From JAXGPL01 sp040766985 (GTDB taxonomy: Bacteria > Bacillota > Sulfobacillia > JAUYEG01): a DNA stretch of 64,000 nt. A program made the position numbers and the translations under genes. Below, one piece after another: positions 52,974 to 62,560 of this stretch. The number at the start of each line of letters is the position of its first letter. The first letter of the stretch is position 1. The notes beneath the pieces were generated by a model. The model was not told the DNA's origin. It was given only the letters and a program-made list of their open reading frames with translations, and made no database searches. Location of the stretch: assembly GCA_040766985.1 (NCBI GenBank), contig JAXGPL010000002.1, positions 62,001 to 126,000 of the forward strand, in the 5' to 3' direction.

Positions 52974-54776
52974 TTGACCATTCTGCTTCGCCTTCTGCGC
53001 TACACCCTCAAGTACTGGCGGTGGTCGCTGCTCGGTCTGAGCGCGATGATCGCCGGCTTGTTCACGCGTCTTCTCATCCCGCGGCTCGTCCAGCGGGCCA
53101 TCGACGATGGCATCATTGCGCAGGACGGCGCCCTGCTCCTGACCACGGCCGCGTTGATCGTCGCAATGGCTGTGCTCGGCGGTCTGATTCGTTTCGCCGA
53201 CCGGTATTCGATGGAGTTCATGTGCCAGAGGGTTATCTACGACCTCCGGAATGATCTCTATAATCACCTGCAGGCCCTGTCGTTCAGCTATTACGACGAG
53301 GCCCACACGGGCCAACTGATGTCCCGCGTTACGGGCGACGTGGAGACAGTCCGCCGTTTCATCTCGCGGGGTGTCTCCGAACTGATCGGCAACCTGCTGC
53401 TGCTCGCGTCCGTCGTCACCATCCTGGTCCGCTACCACCCGGGGTTGGCGGCTGCGTCTCTTTCGATGCTGCCCCTGCTCGCCTGGGCGGTGGTGCAGTT
53501 CGGGCGCAGAGTGCGACCGGCCTATTGGGCGATCCAGGCGCAGGTGGCATCGATGACGGCGGTGTTGCAGGAGAACATCACCGGCGTCCGCGTGGTGCGG
53601 GCGTTTGCCCGGGAGGATGAGGAAGAAGCCAAATTCGCCGTGGAAAACAGAGCATACCACTCAAAGCAGATCACAGCCGTCAAGCTGTCCGCGTTTTACA
53701 TGCAACTGATGGCCTTTCTGAGCAACTTCGGTGTGGCAGTTGTGCTTTATTACGGCGGCCGGCTGGTGATCGACGGGACGCTCACCATCGGCACGCTCGT
53801 GGCGTTCTCCTCCTATCTGACTCAGCTTATGCAGCCGATGCGGATGGTCGGTTTCATCGTCAGCCTCGCGCAACGAGCCGCCGCCTCAGGCCAGCGCGTG
53901 TTCGAGATCCTCGACGAGAAGCCGCAGATCCAAGATGAGCCGGACGCCGAGCCGTTACCGGCAATCGCCGGGCATGTCGAGCTGCGCGACGTGAGCTTTG
54001 GCTGCTTGGTGCGCCCGACGAACTGGTGTTGAAGCGGGGATCAACCTGGTGGTGCCACCGAAGACCGTTGCGCTGCTCGGGGCGACCGGGTCGGGTGCAA
54101 GTCGTCGATCATCAACCTGATCCCGCGCTTCTACGACCCCACCGAAGGGCAGGTCCTGGTCGACGGCCACGATATCAGGCGCGTTACGCTGCAGAGCCTC
54201 CGAAGGCAGATCGGCATGGTCCTGCAGGAGACGTTCTTGTTCTCGGCCAGCATCCGCGAGAACATCGCGTACGGCCGGGCCAACGCAAGCGAGCAGGAGA
54301 TACTCGAGGCAGCCAAAGCCGCGCACATCCACGACTTTATCTTGTCGCTCCCCAAGGGCTACGACACGGTGATCGGCGAGCGTGGGGTGGGGCTGTCGGG
54401 AGGGCAGAAGCAGCGCCTGGCAATCGCCCGCGCGCTGCTCATGGACCCCAAGATCCTGATCCTCGACGACTCTACATCGAGCGTCGACACAGAAACCGAG
54501 TATCTCATCCAGCAGGCCTTGTCCAACTTGATGCGTGACCGCACGACCATTGTGATTGCCCAACGGCTCTCGACCATCAAGAACGCAGACGAAATCGTGG
54601 TTCTCGAACAGGGAGAAATCGTCGAACGCGGCCAGCACGAAGACCTGCTGGCCGCCAGCGGCATCTATACCCGGATCTACGACCTTCAGCTGCGGCAACA
54701 GGAAGACGAGCCGCAGCCGCAGGAGGATGCGGCGGACGCTCCGCCCGCCGGGCGCGCCCGTGGAGGTGACCGCTGA
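52974..54776 (+). pseudogene. ABC exporter half-transporter, degenerate-site subunit (frame breaks in the Walker A region)
   Basis: About 600 residues. The membrane domain (MTILLRLLRYTLKYWRW from TTG 52974, six helices, RVTGDVETVRRFISRGVSEL) is intact to HVELRDVSFG (about 54000). LKRGINLVVPPKTVALLGAT-like and GSGxSSIINLIPRF pieces lie in shifted frames to about 54110, then the ATPase domain is intact to the TGA at 54776. The signature is canonical (GLSGGQKQR), but Walker B is LILDDSTSSVD (catalytic Glu is Asp) and the H-loop is IAQRLSTI (His is Gln). It therefore contributes the degenerate ATP site. Overlaps the partner gene (TGATG). Confidence 0.87.
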
Positions 54777-56575
54777 TGGGCCACTTCCACTTTCACGGGC
54801 CGATGCCTGACGAGGATATGAAGGCGATCGACACCAAAATCCTGCGCCGGCTGCTGGGTTACGTCAAACCGTATATGGCCAAGTTCCTGCTCGGCATAGT
54901 GATGATTCTCTTCGCCACAGGTGCGGGCCTGGCCGGGCCGTGGTTGATCCGTCTCGCCGTCGACAAGTACATCCTGGCGGGAGACTACGGGGGCCTGACC
55001 CTGATCGCCGGCCTTTACCTCGGTATCCACGCCGTCAGCTGGATTGTCAACTACCTGCGCCAGTTGCTCATCGCTAGCGTCGGGCAGAGCGTCATCTTCG
55101 ACCTCCGCCGCGACCTGTTCGCCCACATCCAGAGGCTGACGTTCAAGTTCTTTGACACCACACCCGCCGGAGTCCTCATCTCGCGCGTCGTCAATGACGT
55201 CGGGGCGGTGCAGGAACTGGTTTCCGGCGGCATTCTCAGCGTCGTAAGCGACGTGGTGACCCTCGGGGGCATCGTGGTGCTAATGCTTACAATGCACTGG
55301 AAGCTGGCCCTGGTGTCCTTTATCACCATGCCGCTCCTGTTCCTGGCGGCGAACGCTTTTCGGACCCGCGCTGCAAGGGCCTACCGCAAGGTGCGCACCC
55401 AGATCGCCAACGTTACCGCCAATCTCCAGGAGAGCATCAGCGGCGTGCGGGTAACGCAGAGCTTCGCACGCGAGCAGGCCAATCTGGAACGCTTTGATCA
55501 GACCAACCTTGAGAACATGCAGGCCAATATGGAAGCGGTTTCGGTATTCTCGATTTTCGTGCCCGTGGTGGAGTTCATCAGTTCGCTCGGGACCGCTCTG
55601 GTGCTTTGGTTTGGCGGCCGGTTCTTTGGAATGGGCGACATCGAGGCCGGGGTGATCGTCGCCTTCATGCTCTATGTGGGACGCTTTTACGGGCCGATCC
55701 GCGACCTGACGATGGTTTACAATGAGCTCCAGGCGGCCAATGCGGCGTGTGAGAAGATATTCCAGATCATGGATACCCCGCCGGAAGTCGTCGACCGGCC
55801 TAGCGCGGCCGACCTCGGGAGCGTTCGCGGCGACGTCCTCTACGACGACGTGACCTTCGCCTACGAGGACGACCAGTACGTCCTGAAGGAGATCAATCTT
55901 GCGATACCCGCGGGATCGCGCATCGCGCTCGTAGGCCCGACAGGCGCGGGCAAGAGCACGATGATCAATCTCCTGGCGCGGTTTTACGAGCCGACGGCGG
56001 GAGCCGTCAAGGTCGACGATGTGGACACCCGCCAGGTGACGATGCGCTCCCTGCGGCGCAACATGGGCATCGTGCTCCAGGACACGTTCTTGTTCTCAGG
56101 GACCGTGCGCGACAACATCCGGTACGGCAATCCCGAGGCGACCGAGGACGAGATCATCGCGGCTGCCAAAGCCGTTCGCGCGCACGAGTTCATCATGCGG
56201 CTGCCGGAAGGCTATGACACCGAAGTGAGAGAACGGGGCGGCAAGCTCTCGGTCGGCCAACGCCAGTTGATTTCGTTCGCCCGCGCGCTCTTGGCCGACC
56301 CGCGCATCCTGGTCCTCGACGAAGCCACCTCAAGCGTTGACGCATATACCGAGGTGCTGATCCAGGAGGCGCTGGAACGCCTGATGATCGGCCGCACGTC
56401 AGTGATCATTGCCCACCGTCTGTCGACCATCCGGAACGCCGACAAGATCGTCGTGCTCGACGGCGGCAGGATCGTGGACACCGGCCGCCACGAGGAGTTG
56501 CTGGCCAGGGGCGGTCTATACGCCCACCTCTACGAAATGCAATTCCGGCTGCAGGAGGCGGTCGCGGAGGGCTAG
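54776..56575 (+). CDS. ABC exporter half-transporter, consensus-site subunit
   Basis: 599 residues, intact. His-rich start MGHFHFHGPMP, then six membrane helices (about 36-320) and an ATPase domain: Walker A VGPTGAGKSTMINLL (about 386), Q-loop IVLQDTFLFSGTVRDNI, signature KLSVGQRQL (second Gly replaced by Val), Walker B LVLDEATSSVD and H-loop IIAHRLSTI. Walker B and H-loop are canonical, so this subunit supplies the catalytic residues, with the partner's LSGGQ completing the active site. BmrCD/TM287-288-like heterodimers export drugs or lipids; substrate unknown. ATG overlaps the previous stop. Confidence 0.93.
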   Translation: MGHFHFHGPMPDEDMKAIDTKILRRLLGYVKPYMAKFLLGIVMILFATGAGLAGPWLIRLAVDKYILAGDYGGLTLIAGLYLGIHAVSWIVNYLRQLLIASVGQSVIFDLRRDLFAHIQRLTFKFFDTTPAGVLISRVVNDVGAVQELVSGGILSVVSDVVTLGGIVVLMLTMHWKLALVSFITMPLLFLAANAFRTRAARAYRKVRTQIANVTANLQESISGVRVTQSFAREQANLERFDQTNLENMQANMEAVSVFSIFVPVVEFISSLGTALVLWFGGRFFGMGDIEAGVIVAFMLYVGRFYGPIRDLTMVYNELQAANAACEKIFQIMDTPPEVVDRPSAADLGSVRGDVLYDDVTFAYEDDQYVLKEINLAIPAGSRIALVGPTGAGKSTMINLLARFYEPTAGAVKVDDVDTRQVTMRSLRRNMGIVLQDTFLFSGTVRDNIRYGNPEATEDEIIAAAKAVRAHEFIMRLPEGYDTEVRERGGKLSVGQRQLISFARALLADPRILVLDEATSSVDAYTEVLIQEALERLMIGRTSVIIAHRLSTIRNADKIVVLDGGRIVDTGRHEELLARGGLYAHLYEMQFRLQEAVAEG

Positions 56576-56648
56576 GGTCCGCGGTCCTGTGTCGAACGGA
56601 TGAAGAGGCCGCGCGCGATAGTAAGGAAGGAGACGGCATCTGCCGCGG

Positions 56649-56690
56649 CCAATCCCCCTGACAAATAATGGCAGGGGGATTGGTGTTTTC
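56649..56690 (+). terminator. Terminator after the ABC exporter operon
   Basis: CCAATCCCCCTG (56649-56660) pairs perfectly with CAGGGGGATTGG (56672-56683), followed by TGTTTTC. A textbook intrinsic terminator of 12 pairs. Confidence 0.85.
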
Positions 56691-57833
56691 GTGGGTCCGG
56701 ACCAGAGAGAGGGTGGAGGCGGGCCGATACCGGCCCTCGACCGGCCCTACGCCTTAGCGGTATGCGCTCTTCCCGGGATCGGTCCAGCCAGGGCCCGTGC
56801 TTTGCGCCTGCGGGCAGGGTCGTTTCGCGACGCCTGGCTCGGCCCGCCGGAGTTGTTCGATGGACTCGGGCTGCCGCACCGCCTTCGCGAGCAGGCCATA
56901 GGGTGGCGGCCCCCGGCAAGGCCGGTGGAGATCATCGAGTTGCTGGAGCGCTTCTCCGTGCGGGCTGTTTTTGAGGGCGATCCGGGCTATCCGTGGGGAT
57001 TCGCCGCTATGCACGATGCTCCGCTCGTGGTGTATATTAGGGGCGAACTTGCCGAGACGGACCGTCTCGCATGCGCTGTGGTCGGCACCAGGCGGGTTTC
57101 GCCGTACGGCCGCTGGATCACCGGCAAGATCGCGGCAGGGCTCGCGCGGGCCGGTGTCACCGTTGTCAGCGGCCTCGCCGCCGGCGCCGACGGAGCAGCC
57201 CACGAGGCGGCGCTTGCCGCGGGCGGCCGTACCATTGCGGTGTTGGCAGGCGGGCTCGACCGGGTGTATCCTGTGGAACATGCAGGCCTTGCCAGGTGCG
57301 TTGAGTCCAGAGGTGCTCTGATCACCGAGTACTGCCCGGGAACGCCGACCCGTGCCGGCAACTTCGTCAGCCGCAACAGACTGATCGCGGCCTTGGGGAT
57401 GGCGACCGTCGTCACAGAGGCTGGAAGGCGCAGCGGCGCGATGATTACCGCGGGGTTCGCCGCAGACTACGGTCGTGACGTTCTGGCTGTGCCCGGCAGA
57501 GTCGGCGACCCAGGTTCGAGCGGCGTTCACGCCCTGCTGAGAGACGGCGCGGGCCTCGTCGAGACAGCCGAGGACGTGCTTGCCCTCCTCCCGGCGCTTC
57601 GGACGGCCGGTTCGGGAGGCGCGACACGGCCTGCGGGCGGCCCGGGCCCAGGACGCGAGCCACGGTCGAGCGCTCTGCTCGCCCTGCTTGCGGCGGGGCC
57701 GTACAGCGAGCGCCAGTTGATCGACCGCTCCGGCGGCAGCCCTGGAGCCGTGCGGGCGGAGTTGGTGCGGCTTGAGCTGGCAGGCAGGGTTGCCCGTCTG
57801 CCCGGTGGCATCTTCATGGCCACCGACCGATAG
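56691..57833 (+). CDS. dprA: DNA processing protein DprA (Smf)
   Basis: 380 residues. A SAM-like N-terminus (LPGIGPARARALRLRAG), the Rossmann-fold core with VVGTRRVSPYGRWIT, VVSGLAAGADGAAHEAAL, VLAGGLDRVYPVEHAGL and SRNRLIAALG, and a C-terminal winged helix (about 310-380). Binds ssDNA and loads RecA during transformation. GTG 56691 begins one base after the preceding terminator's T-run, with AGGGGG of the stem 12 bases upstream. The true start or promoter is therefore unclear. Confidence 0.94.
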   Translation: MGPDQREGGGGPIPALDRPYALAVCALPGIGPARARALRLRAGSFRDAWLGPPELFDGLGLPHRLREQAIGWRPPARPVEIIELLERFSVRAVFEGDPGYPWGFAAMHDAPLVVYIRGELAETDRLACAVVGTRRVSPYGRWITGKIAAGLARAGVTVVSGLAAGADGAAHEAALAAGGRTIAVLAGGLDRVYPVEHAGLARCVESRGALITEYCPGTPTRAGNFVSRNRLIAALGMATVVTEAGRRSGAMITAGFAADYGRDVLAVPGRVGDPGSSGVHALLRDGAGLVETAEDVLALLPALRTAGSGGATRPAGGPGPGREPRSSALLALLAAGPYSERQLIDRSGGSPGAVRAELVRLELAGRVARLPGGIFMATDR

Positions 57834-57858
57834 CCGATCGAGTTCCGGAGGTGTTACC

Positions 57859-60009
57859 TTGGCAAAACCGCTGATCATCGTCGAGTCGCCGGCCAAGGCA
57901 AAGACGATCGAGAAGTTCCTTGGCCGCAGATATAAAGTCAAAGCCTCGCTCGGCCACCTGATAGACCTACCTAAGAGCCAGCTTGGTGTGGATGTCGAAA
58001 AAGGCTTCGCCCCCAAGTACATCACCATCCGCGGCAAGACCAAGATCCTCAAGGAGTTGCGCGACGCCGCCAAGGACGCAGGCAGAGTACTGCTGGCCAC
58101 GGACCCCGACCGCGAGGGCGAGGCGATCGCCTGGCACCTTGCGAATGCGCTGCAGTTGGACGACTCCGATTGCCGCATCACCTTTCAAGAGATCACGGCC
58201 GATGCCGTCAGGCGCGCGCTGGAGCATCCGCGGCGGGTCGACATGGGACGGGTCAACGCGCAGCAGGCCCGGCGCATTCTTGACCGTCTCGTGGGGTACA
58301 AGCTCAGCCCGCTGCTCTGGCGCAAGGTCCAGCGTGGCCTGTCCGCGGGTCGCGTGCAGTCCGTTGCCGTAAGGATGATCGTCGACCGCGAACTGGAGAT
58401 ACGCGCCTTTACGCCCGAGGAATTCTGGTCGCTGACCGCCTGGGTCTTTCGCCCGGATGATGGCCCTGACCGGGCGTTTTCGGCCAAACTACAGTCCAAG
58501 GACGGCCGCAGGGTCGCCCTCGGCGACGAAGGATCCGCAAAAGCGGTCCTTTCCGACCTCGCCGGGGCGGCTTACTCCGTCGCCAAGGTGGACAAACGCG
58601 AGCGTCGCCGGCAGCCGCCTGCGCCGTTCACAACGAGCACCCTGCAACAGGAGGCCGCCCGCCGGCACGGGTTCGGCGCAAGGCGCACTATGCAGGCTGC
58701 TCAGCAGCTATACGAAGGTCTTGATCTCGGCCCACACGGCCGGATGGGCCTGATAACCTATATCCGCACCGACTCCACCCGGGTGGCGGACGAGGCGGTC
58801 GCCCAGGCCAAAGAATACATAACCGGTCGTTATGGTGAGCCGTATCTAGGCAAAGGCCGGAGGCAGTCGGCGAGGGAACAGGGTCCCATGGTTCAGGGGG
58901 CGCACGAGGCAATCCGTCCGACCAGCCTCGAACTCGAGCCCGATGCGGTCAAGCAGTTCCTTGGCGGCGACCAGCAAAGGGTATATCGCCTGGTCTGGGA
59001 ACGTTTTCTGGCGAGCCAAATGACGCCCGCCGTCTACGACGCGGTCAGCGTGGATATCAAAGCCGGAGCGTACATGTTCCGGGCAAGCGGCCAGACGCTT
59101 CGCTTCCCGGGCTTTCAGGCGGTCTACATCGAGTCGCGCGACGACCAGGGTTCTGCCGAGGATGAGCCGGATTCGGGCGCGCTTCCCGAACTCGCCCCCG
59201 GCGACCAGCTCGGCCTCCAGCGGCTTGATCCCAAGCAGCACTTTACCCAGCCTCCGCCGCGCTTCAGCGAGGCAAGCCTGGTCAAGGCACTGGAAGAGCT
59301 CGGCATCGGCCGTCCAAGCACCTACGCGCCGATCATCGAAACCATCCAACAGCGGGGATACGTCCGGCAGGATGAACGGCGCTTCCATCCCACTCCCCTT
59401 GGCGAAACAGTAACTGAGCTGCTTCGAAAGCAATTCCCGGACGTCGTCGACGTCAACTTCACAGCCACGATGGAGGCCCGCCTCGACCGCGTCGAGAAGG
59501 GCGAAGAAGACTGGCTCGGACTTCTGGAGCAGTTCTACGGGCCGTTCAGCCGGACCGTCATGGAGGCGGAGAAGAACCTTGAACGGGTCAAGGTTCCCGT
59601 CGAGGAGACCGACATCAAATGCGAGAAGTGCGGCCGCATGATGGTCATCAAGCACGGCCGTTACGGCCCGTTTCTCGCTTGCCCCGGCTTCCCGGAATGC
59701 CGCAACGCCAAACCCCTGGCCAAGAAGATCGAGGCCACCTGCCCCCTGTGCGGCGGGGCGATCCTCGAGAAGAAGAGCAAGCGTGGGCGCAAGTTCTACG
59801 GCTGCGAACGGTATCCCGAGTGCGAGTTCACATCGTGGAACAAGCCGCTGCCCCAGACATGCCCGCAGTGCGGGACGTTCCTGGTGCAAAAACGAACCAA
59901 GGACAAAGGTGTCTACTATGCATGCGGCGACGAGAAGTGTGATTTTGTGGCCAAGTCGCTGCGCGGCCTTAAGCCAGGGCAGGCCGCGTCGCTTGAGGCC
60001 GGCGAGTAG
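57859..60009 (+). CDS. topA: DNA topoisomerase I
   Basis: 716 residues. Toprim domain (LIIVESPAKAKTIEKFLG, DPDREGEAIAWHL), the catalytic tyrosine in GLITYIRTDSTRVAD (about residue 301) and LSAGRVQSVAVRMI. The C-terminus has three four-cysteine zinc ribbons starting at CEKCGRMM, CPLCGGAI and CPQCGTFL (about 593-705). Relaxes negative supercoils. TTG 57859 has GGAGGTG 6 bases upstream. Intact. Confidence 0.97.
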   Translation: MAKPLIIVESPAKAKTIEKFLGRRYKVKASLGHLIDLPKSQLGVDVEKGFAPKYITIRGKTKILKELRDAAKDAGRVLLATDPDREGEAIAWHLANALQLDDSDCRITFQEITADAVRRALEHPRRVDMGRVNAQQARRILDRLVGYKLSPLLWRKVQRGLSAGRVQSVAVRMIVDRELEIRAFTPEEFWSLTAWVFRPDDGPDRAFSAKLQSKDGRRVALGDEGSAKAVLSDLAGAAYSVAKVDKRERRRQPPAPFTTSTLQQEAARRHGFGARRTMQAAQQLYEGLDLGPHGRMGLITYIRTDSTRVADEAVAQAKEYITGRYGEPYLGKGRRQSAREQGPMVQGAHEAIRPTSLELEPDAVKQFLGGDQQRVYRLVWERFLASQMTPAVYDAVSVDIKAGAYMFRASGQTLRFPGFQAVYIESRDDQGSAEDEPDSGALPELAPGDQLGLQRLDPKQHFTQPPPRFSEASLVKALEELGIGRPSTYAPIIETIQQRGYVRQDERRFHPTPLGETVTELLRKQFPDVVDVNFTATMEARLDRVEKGEEDWLGLLEQFYGPFSRTVMEAEKNLERVKVPVEETDIKCEKCGRMMVIKHGRYGPFLACPGFPECRNAKPLAKKIEATCPLCGGAILEKKSKRGRKFYGCERYPECEFTSWNKPLPQTCPQCGTFLVQKRTKDKGVYYACGDEKCDFVAKSLRGLKPGQAASLEAGE

Positions 60010-60018
60010 GGTCTTGAG

Positions 60019-61350
60019 GTGGAGGCGGAGCGCGTTCTCGTTGCCGGCGGCGGGCTGGCCGGCTGCGAGGCCGCCTGGCAAATTGCCCGACGGGGCATCG
60101 CCGTTGACCTCTGGGAGATGCGGCCGCAGCTAATGACCCCGGCGCATCAGACAGATGGTCTCGCGGAGCTGGTTTGCAGCAATTCCCTCGGCTCCGATCG
60201 GACGGAGAGCGCGGGCGGCCAGCTCAAGGCCGAACTGCGCGAACTGGGGTCGCTGCTGCTGGCCCTTGCTGAGAAGGCGCGTGTCCCCGCCGGCAAGGCG
60301 CTCGCCGTGGACCGGCGCCGGTTTTCGGACGCGGCCGGCGCAGAGCTCGCGGCCAACCCGTTGATCCGGGTCCGGCGCGAGGAGTTGACCGGGATTCCCC
60401 GGAGCGGCCCGGTGGTGATCGCCACCGGCCCCCTGACGTCAGACCGGCTGGCGGCAAGCATTGCCGAACTGACCGGCGGAGGGCGGCTGTTCTTCTACGA
60501 CGCGGTCGCGCCGATCGTCGCTGCCGAGAGCGTCGATCCGGAACGCAGTTTTTGGGCATCCCGCTATGCCGCGGGCGGCGACGACTACCTCAACTGCCCG
60601 TTGACCGTTATGGAGTATGAGGCCCTGTGGCGGGCGCTCATCGAGGGCGAGCAGCACGAAGTACACGCATTTGACAAGACGGTCTTCTTCGAGGGCTGCC
60701 TGCCGATTGAGGAGATGGCGAGGAGGGGCAGGGATACGCTTCGTTACGGCCCGCTCAAGCCCGTCGGCCTTCTCGATCCCCGTACCGGCCACCGCCCTTA
60801 CGCTGTGGTGCAACTGCGGCGCGAGGACGAGCAAGGCGCCCTGCTCAACCTCGTTGGTTTCCAGACCAACCTCACCTTCGGGGCCCAGCGGGAGGCGATT
60901 CGCCTGATCCCCGCCCTCCGCGAAGCCGACATCGTGCGCTACGGCGTCATGCACCGCAACACCTACCTCAACGGCCCGGCCGTACTGGAGGCGACGCTTG
61001 AGAGCAGGGTGCGCCCGGGGCTCTACTTCGCAGGCCAGATCACCGGCGTCGAGGGTTACACGGAGTCGATCGCGACAGGCCTTCTTGCCGGCATCAACGC
61101 CGCGCGCCGGGTTCGCGGGGAGCCAGCGGCGGTGCCCCCGCCGGAAACGGTCTGTGGTTCGCTCGTCAGATACGTTTCCTCGGCGCCGACCTCAGACTTC
61201 CAGCCGATGAACGCCAACTGGGGGCTGTTGCCCCGTCTCCAGGACAAGCACCAAGCGGCGCGACCGGCCGGTGCGCTACGCGGCGCGGCAACGGAGGCAA
61301 TTAAGGTCTTTGCAGCCTTGTCGGTTAGACCCGCCGCCCCGCGTTGTTAG
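60019..61350 (+). CDS. trmFO: Methylenetetrahydrofolate-tRNA (uracil-54) methyltransferase TrmFO
   Basis: 443 residues. The FAD motif VLVAGGGLAGCEAAWQIA is at the start, and LVCSNSLGSD, GGDDYLNCPLT, FDKTVFFEGCLPIEEM, NLVGFQTNLTFGAQ, and GLYFAGQITGVEGYTESIA are family-defining. Forms m5U54 in tRNA using folate. Near the end, the stretch between LPRLQDKHQ and TEAIKVFAALS is better read in the +1 frame (KRRDRPVRYAAR), implying two compensating indels around 61252 and 61290. Lies 10 bases after topA. Confidence 0.94.
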   Translation: MEAERVLVAGGGLAGCEAAWQIARRGIAVDLWEMRPQLMTPAHQTDGLAELVCSNSLGSDRTESAGGQLKAELRELGSLLLALAEKARVPAGKALAVDRRRFSDAAGAELAANPLIRVRREELTGIPRSGPVVIATGPLTSDRLAASIAELTGGGRLFFYDAVAPIVAAESVDPERSFWASRYAAGGDDYLNCPLTVMEYEALWRALIEGEQHEVHAFDKTVFFEGCLPIEEMARRGRDTLRYGPLKPVGLLDPRTGHRPYAVVQLRREDEQGALLNLVGFQTNLTFGAQREAIRLIPALREADIVRYGVMHRNTYLNGPAVLEATLESRVRPGLYFAGQITGVEGYTESIATGLLAGINAARRVRGEPAAVPPPETVCGSLVRYVSSAPTSDFQPMNANWGLLPRLQDKHQAARPAGALRGAATEAIKVFAALSVRPAAPRC

Positions 61351-61372
61351 TTGCAGGGCTGCGTGGTATATT
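61344..61372 (+). promoter_or_regulatory. Candidate promoter of xerC
   Basis: TTGTTA (61344-61349), 17 bases, TATATT (61367-61372). Transcription would begin near 61379, just before the ATG at 61382. Confidence 0.5.
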
Positions 61373-61381
61373 GACTCTGAT

Positions 61382-62535
61382 ATGGATAGCTCACCCACCA
61401 AGCAGGGCCTTTCCCCGACTGCCGGCGGCACGACTGAAGTCGATGACCGCTATGTCATTGAGCAGGACCCGACGCCGGTTCCGGCCGTCGACGCAGCTGC
61501 CGGCGAGCGTCTAGTTGTCGAGCACGACTCCCTTCCGGGCTACATTCTTGAGCGTACCGGTCGTCCGGCTCTTGTGCCGGGCAATGGTTTTCTTCAGGAG
61601 TTGAGCATCAAGGGGGCGAGCCCGAACACCATCGACGCATACCGCCGCGACCTCCGGCAGTTTGGGGCGACTTGTTCCGAGCTGTTCGTTCACCAGGTGA
61701 GCCGCGAGAGGATCCGCCTGTACCTCAAAGAGGTACGGCGAGGCAACGTTCCCAGCGACCTCAAACACGCGCGAAAGCCGGAAGCCGCGACCAACAGGTC
61801 CATGGCCCGCAAACTCTCGTGCCTGCGGTCTTTTTTCAGATGGGCCTTGCTGCTGAACCACGTCGTCCACGACCCGACGATGGGCGTCCGCAACCCACGG
61901 CTGCCAAAGTCCCTTCCGTACCCGCTGACAAAGCCCGAGGCCAAACAAATCGTTGAAACCCGCCCCCAAGACGAACAACCGCGCCCTCGCACTGCGTAAC
62001 ACGGCCATTCTCGAGACCCTCTACGCGACGGGGGTCAGGGCCAGCGAGTTGACCGGCTCGACCTGCGTGACCTGGATATGGGACAGGGAATGCTCAAGGT
62101 GATGGGCAAGGGCGGCAAAGAGCGATTGTCCCGGTCGGCCGTGCCTCGCAGGCTGCCCTGCAGCTTTACCTGAGGGACGGACGGCCGCGGTTGGCCGGCG
62201 GGGCGGGAGTAGGCGAGAAGAGCGCTTTTTCCTCAACAAGGACGGGGGAAGGCCGACCCGCCGCAGCCTTCAGCGCGTCGTCGCGTCGGTGGCAGCAGAA
62301 GTCGCGACGCTGGACCGCCTGCACCCCCACACCTGGCGGCACACCTTCGCGACGCACCTGCTGGAGGGCGGCGCCGATCTACGTTCCGTCCAGAGCTTTG
62401 GGGCACGCTTCGGTGCGTTCGACACAGATCTACACCAAGGTGACGAGCGATCACCTGAAGGCGGAATACAAGCATCATCCGCGCGATCTCGGCCGAGATA
62501 CAGAACCGTGCGATCCCGGCGGGGGCCGCTCATAG
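61382..62535 (+). pseudogene. xerC: Tyrosine recombinase XerC, frame-broken
   Basis: The N-terminal SAM-like domain ASPNTIDAYRRDLRQFGATC (about 61617) and FFRWALLLNHVVHDPTMGVR are in one frame, ending at 61999. The catalytic domain continues in others: ETLYATGVRASELTG (first Arg), MLKVMGKGGKERL (Lys), LHPHTWRHTFATHLLEGGAD (His-x-x-Arg) and LGHASVRSTQIYTKVTSDHL (His, catalytic Tyr). At least four indels between 61965 and 62420; all catalytic residues survive. XerC with XerD resolves chromosome dimers at dif. ATG 61382 gives about 75 extra acidic/Pro-rich N-terminal residues; GTG 61574 would give a standard length. Confidence 0.88.
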
Positions 62536-62560
62536 ACATATGATTCGGAGGTGGTAGCCG

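Noticed and set aside
47742..56690. Prophage, integrative element or transposon around the accessory insert
   Set aside because: No integrase, transposase, tRNA gene, terminal repeats or att-like duplication is visible at the borders.
61382..62535. XerC as part of a mobile element
   Set aside because: Its position between trmFO and hslV is the standard housekeeping location of xerC in Bacillota.
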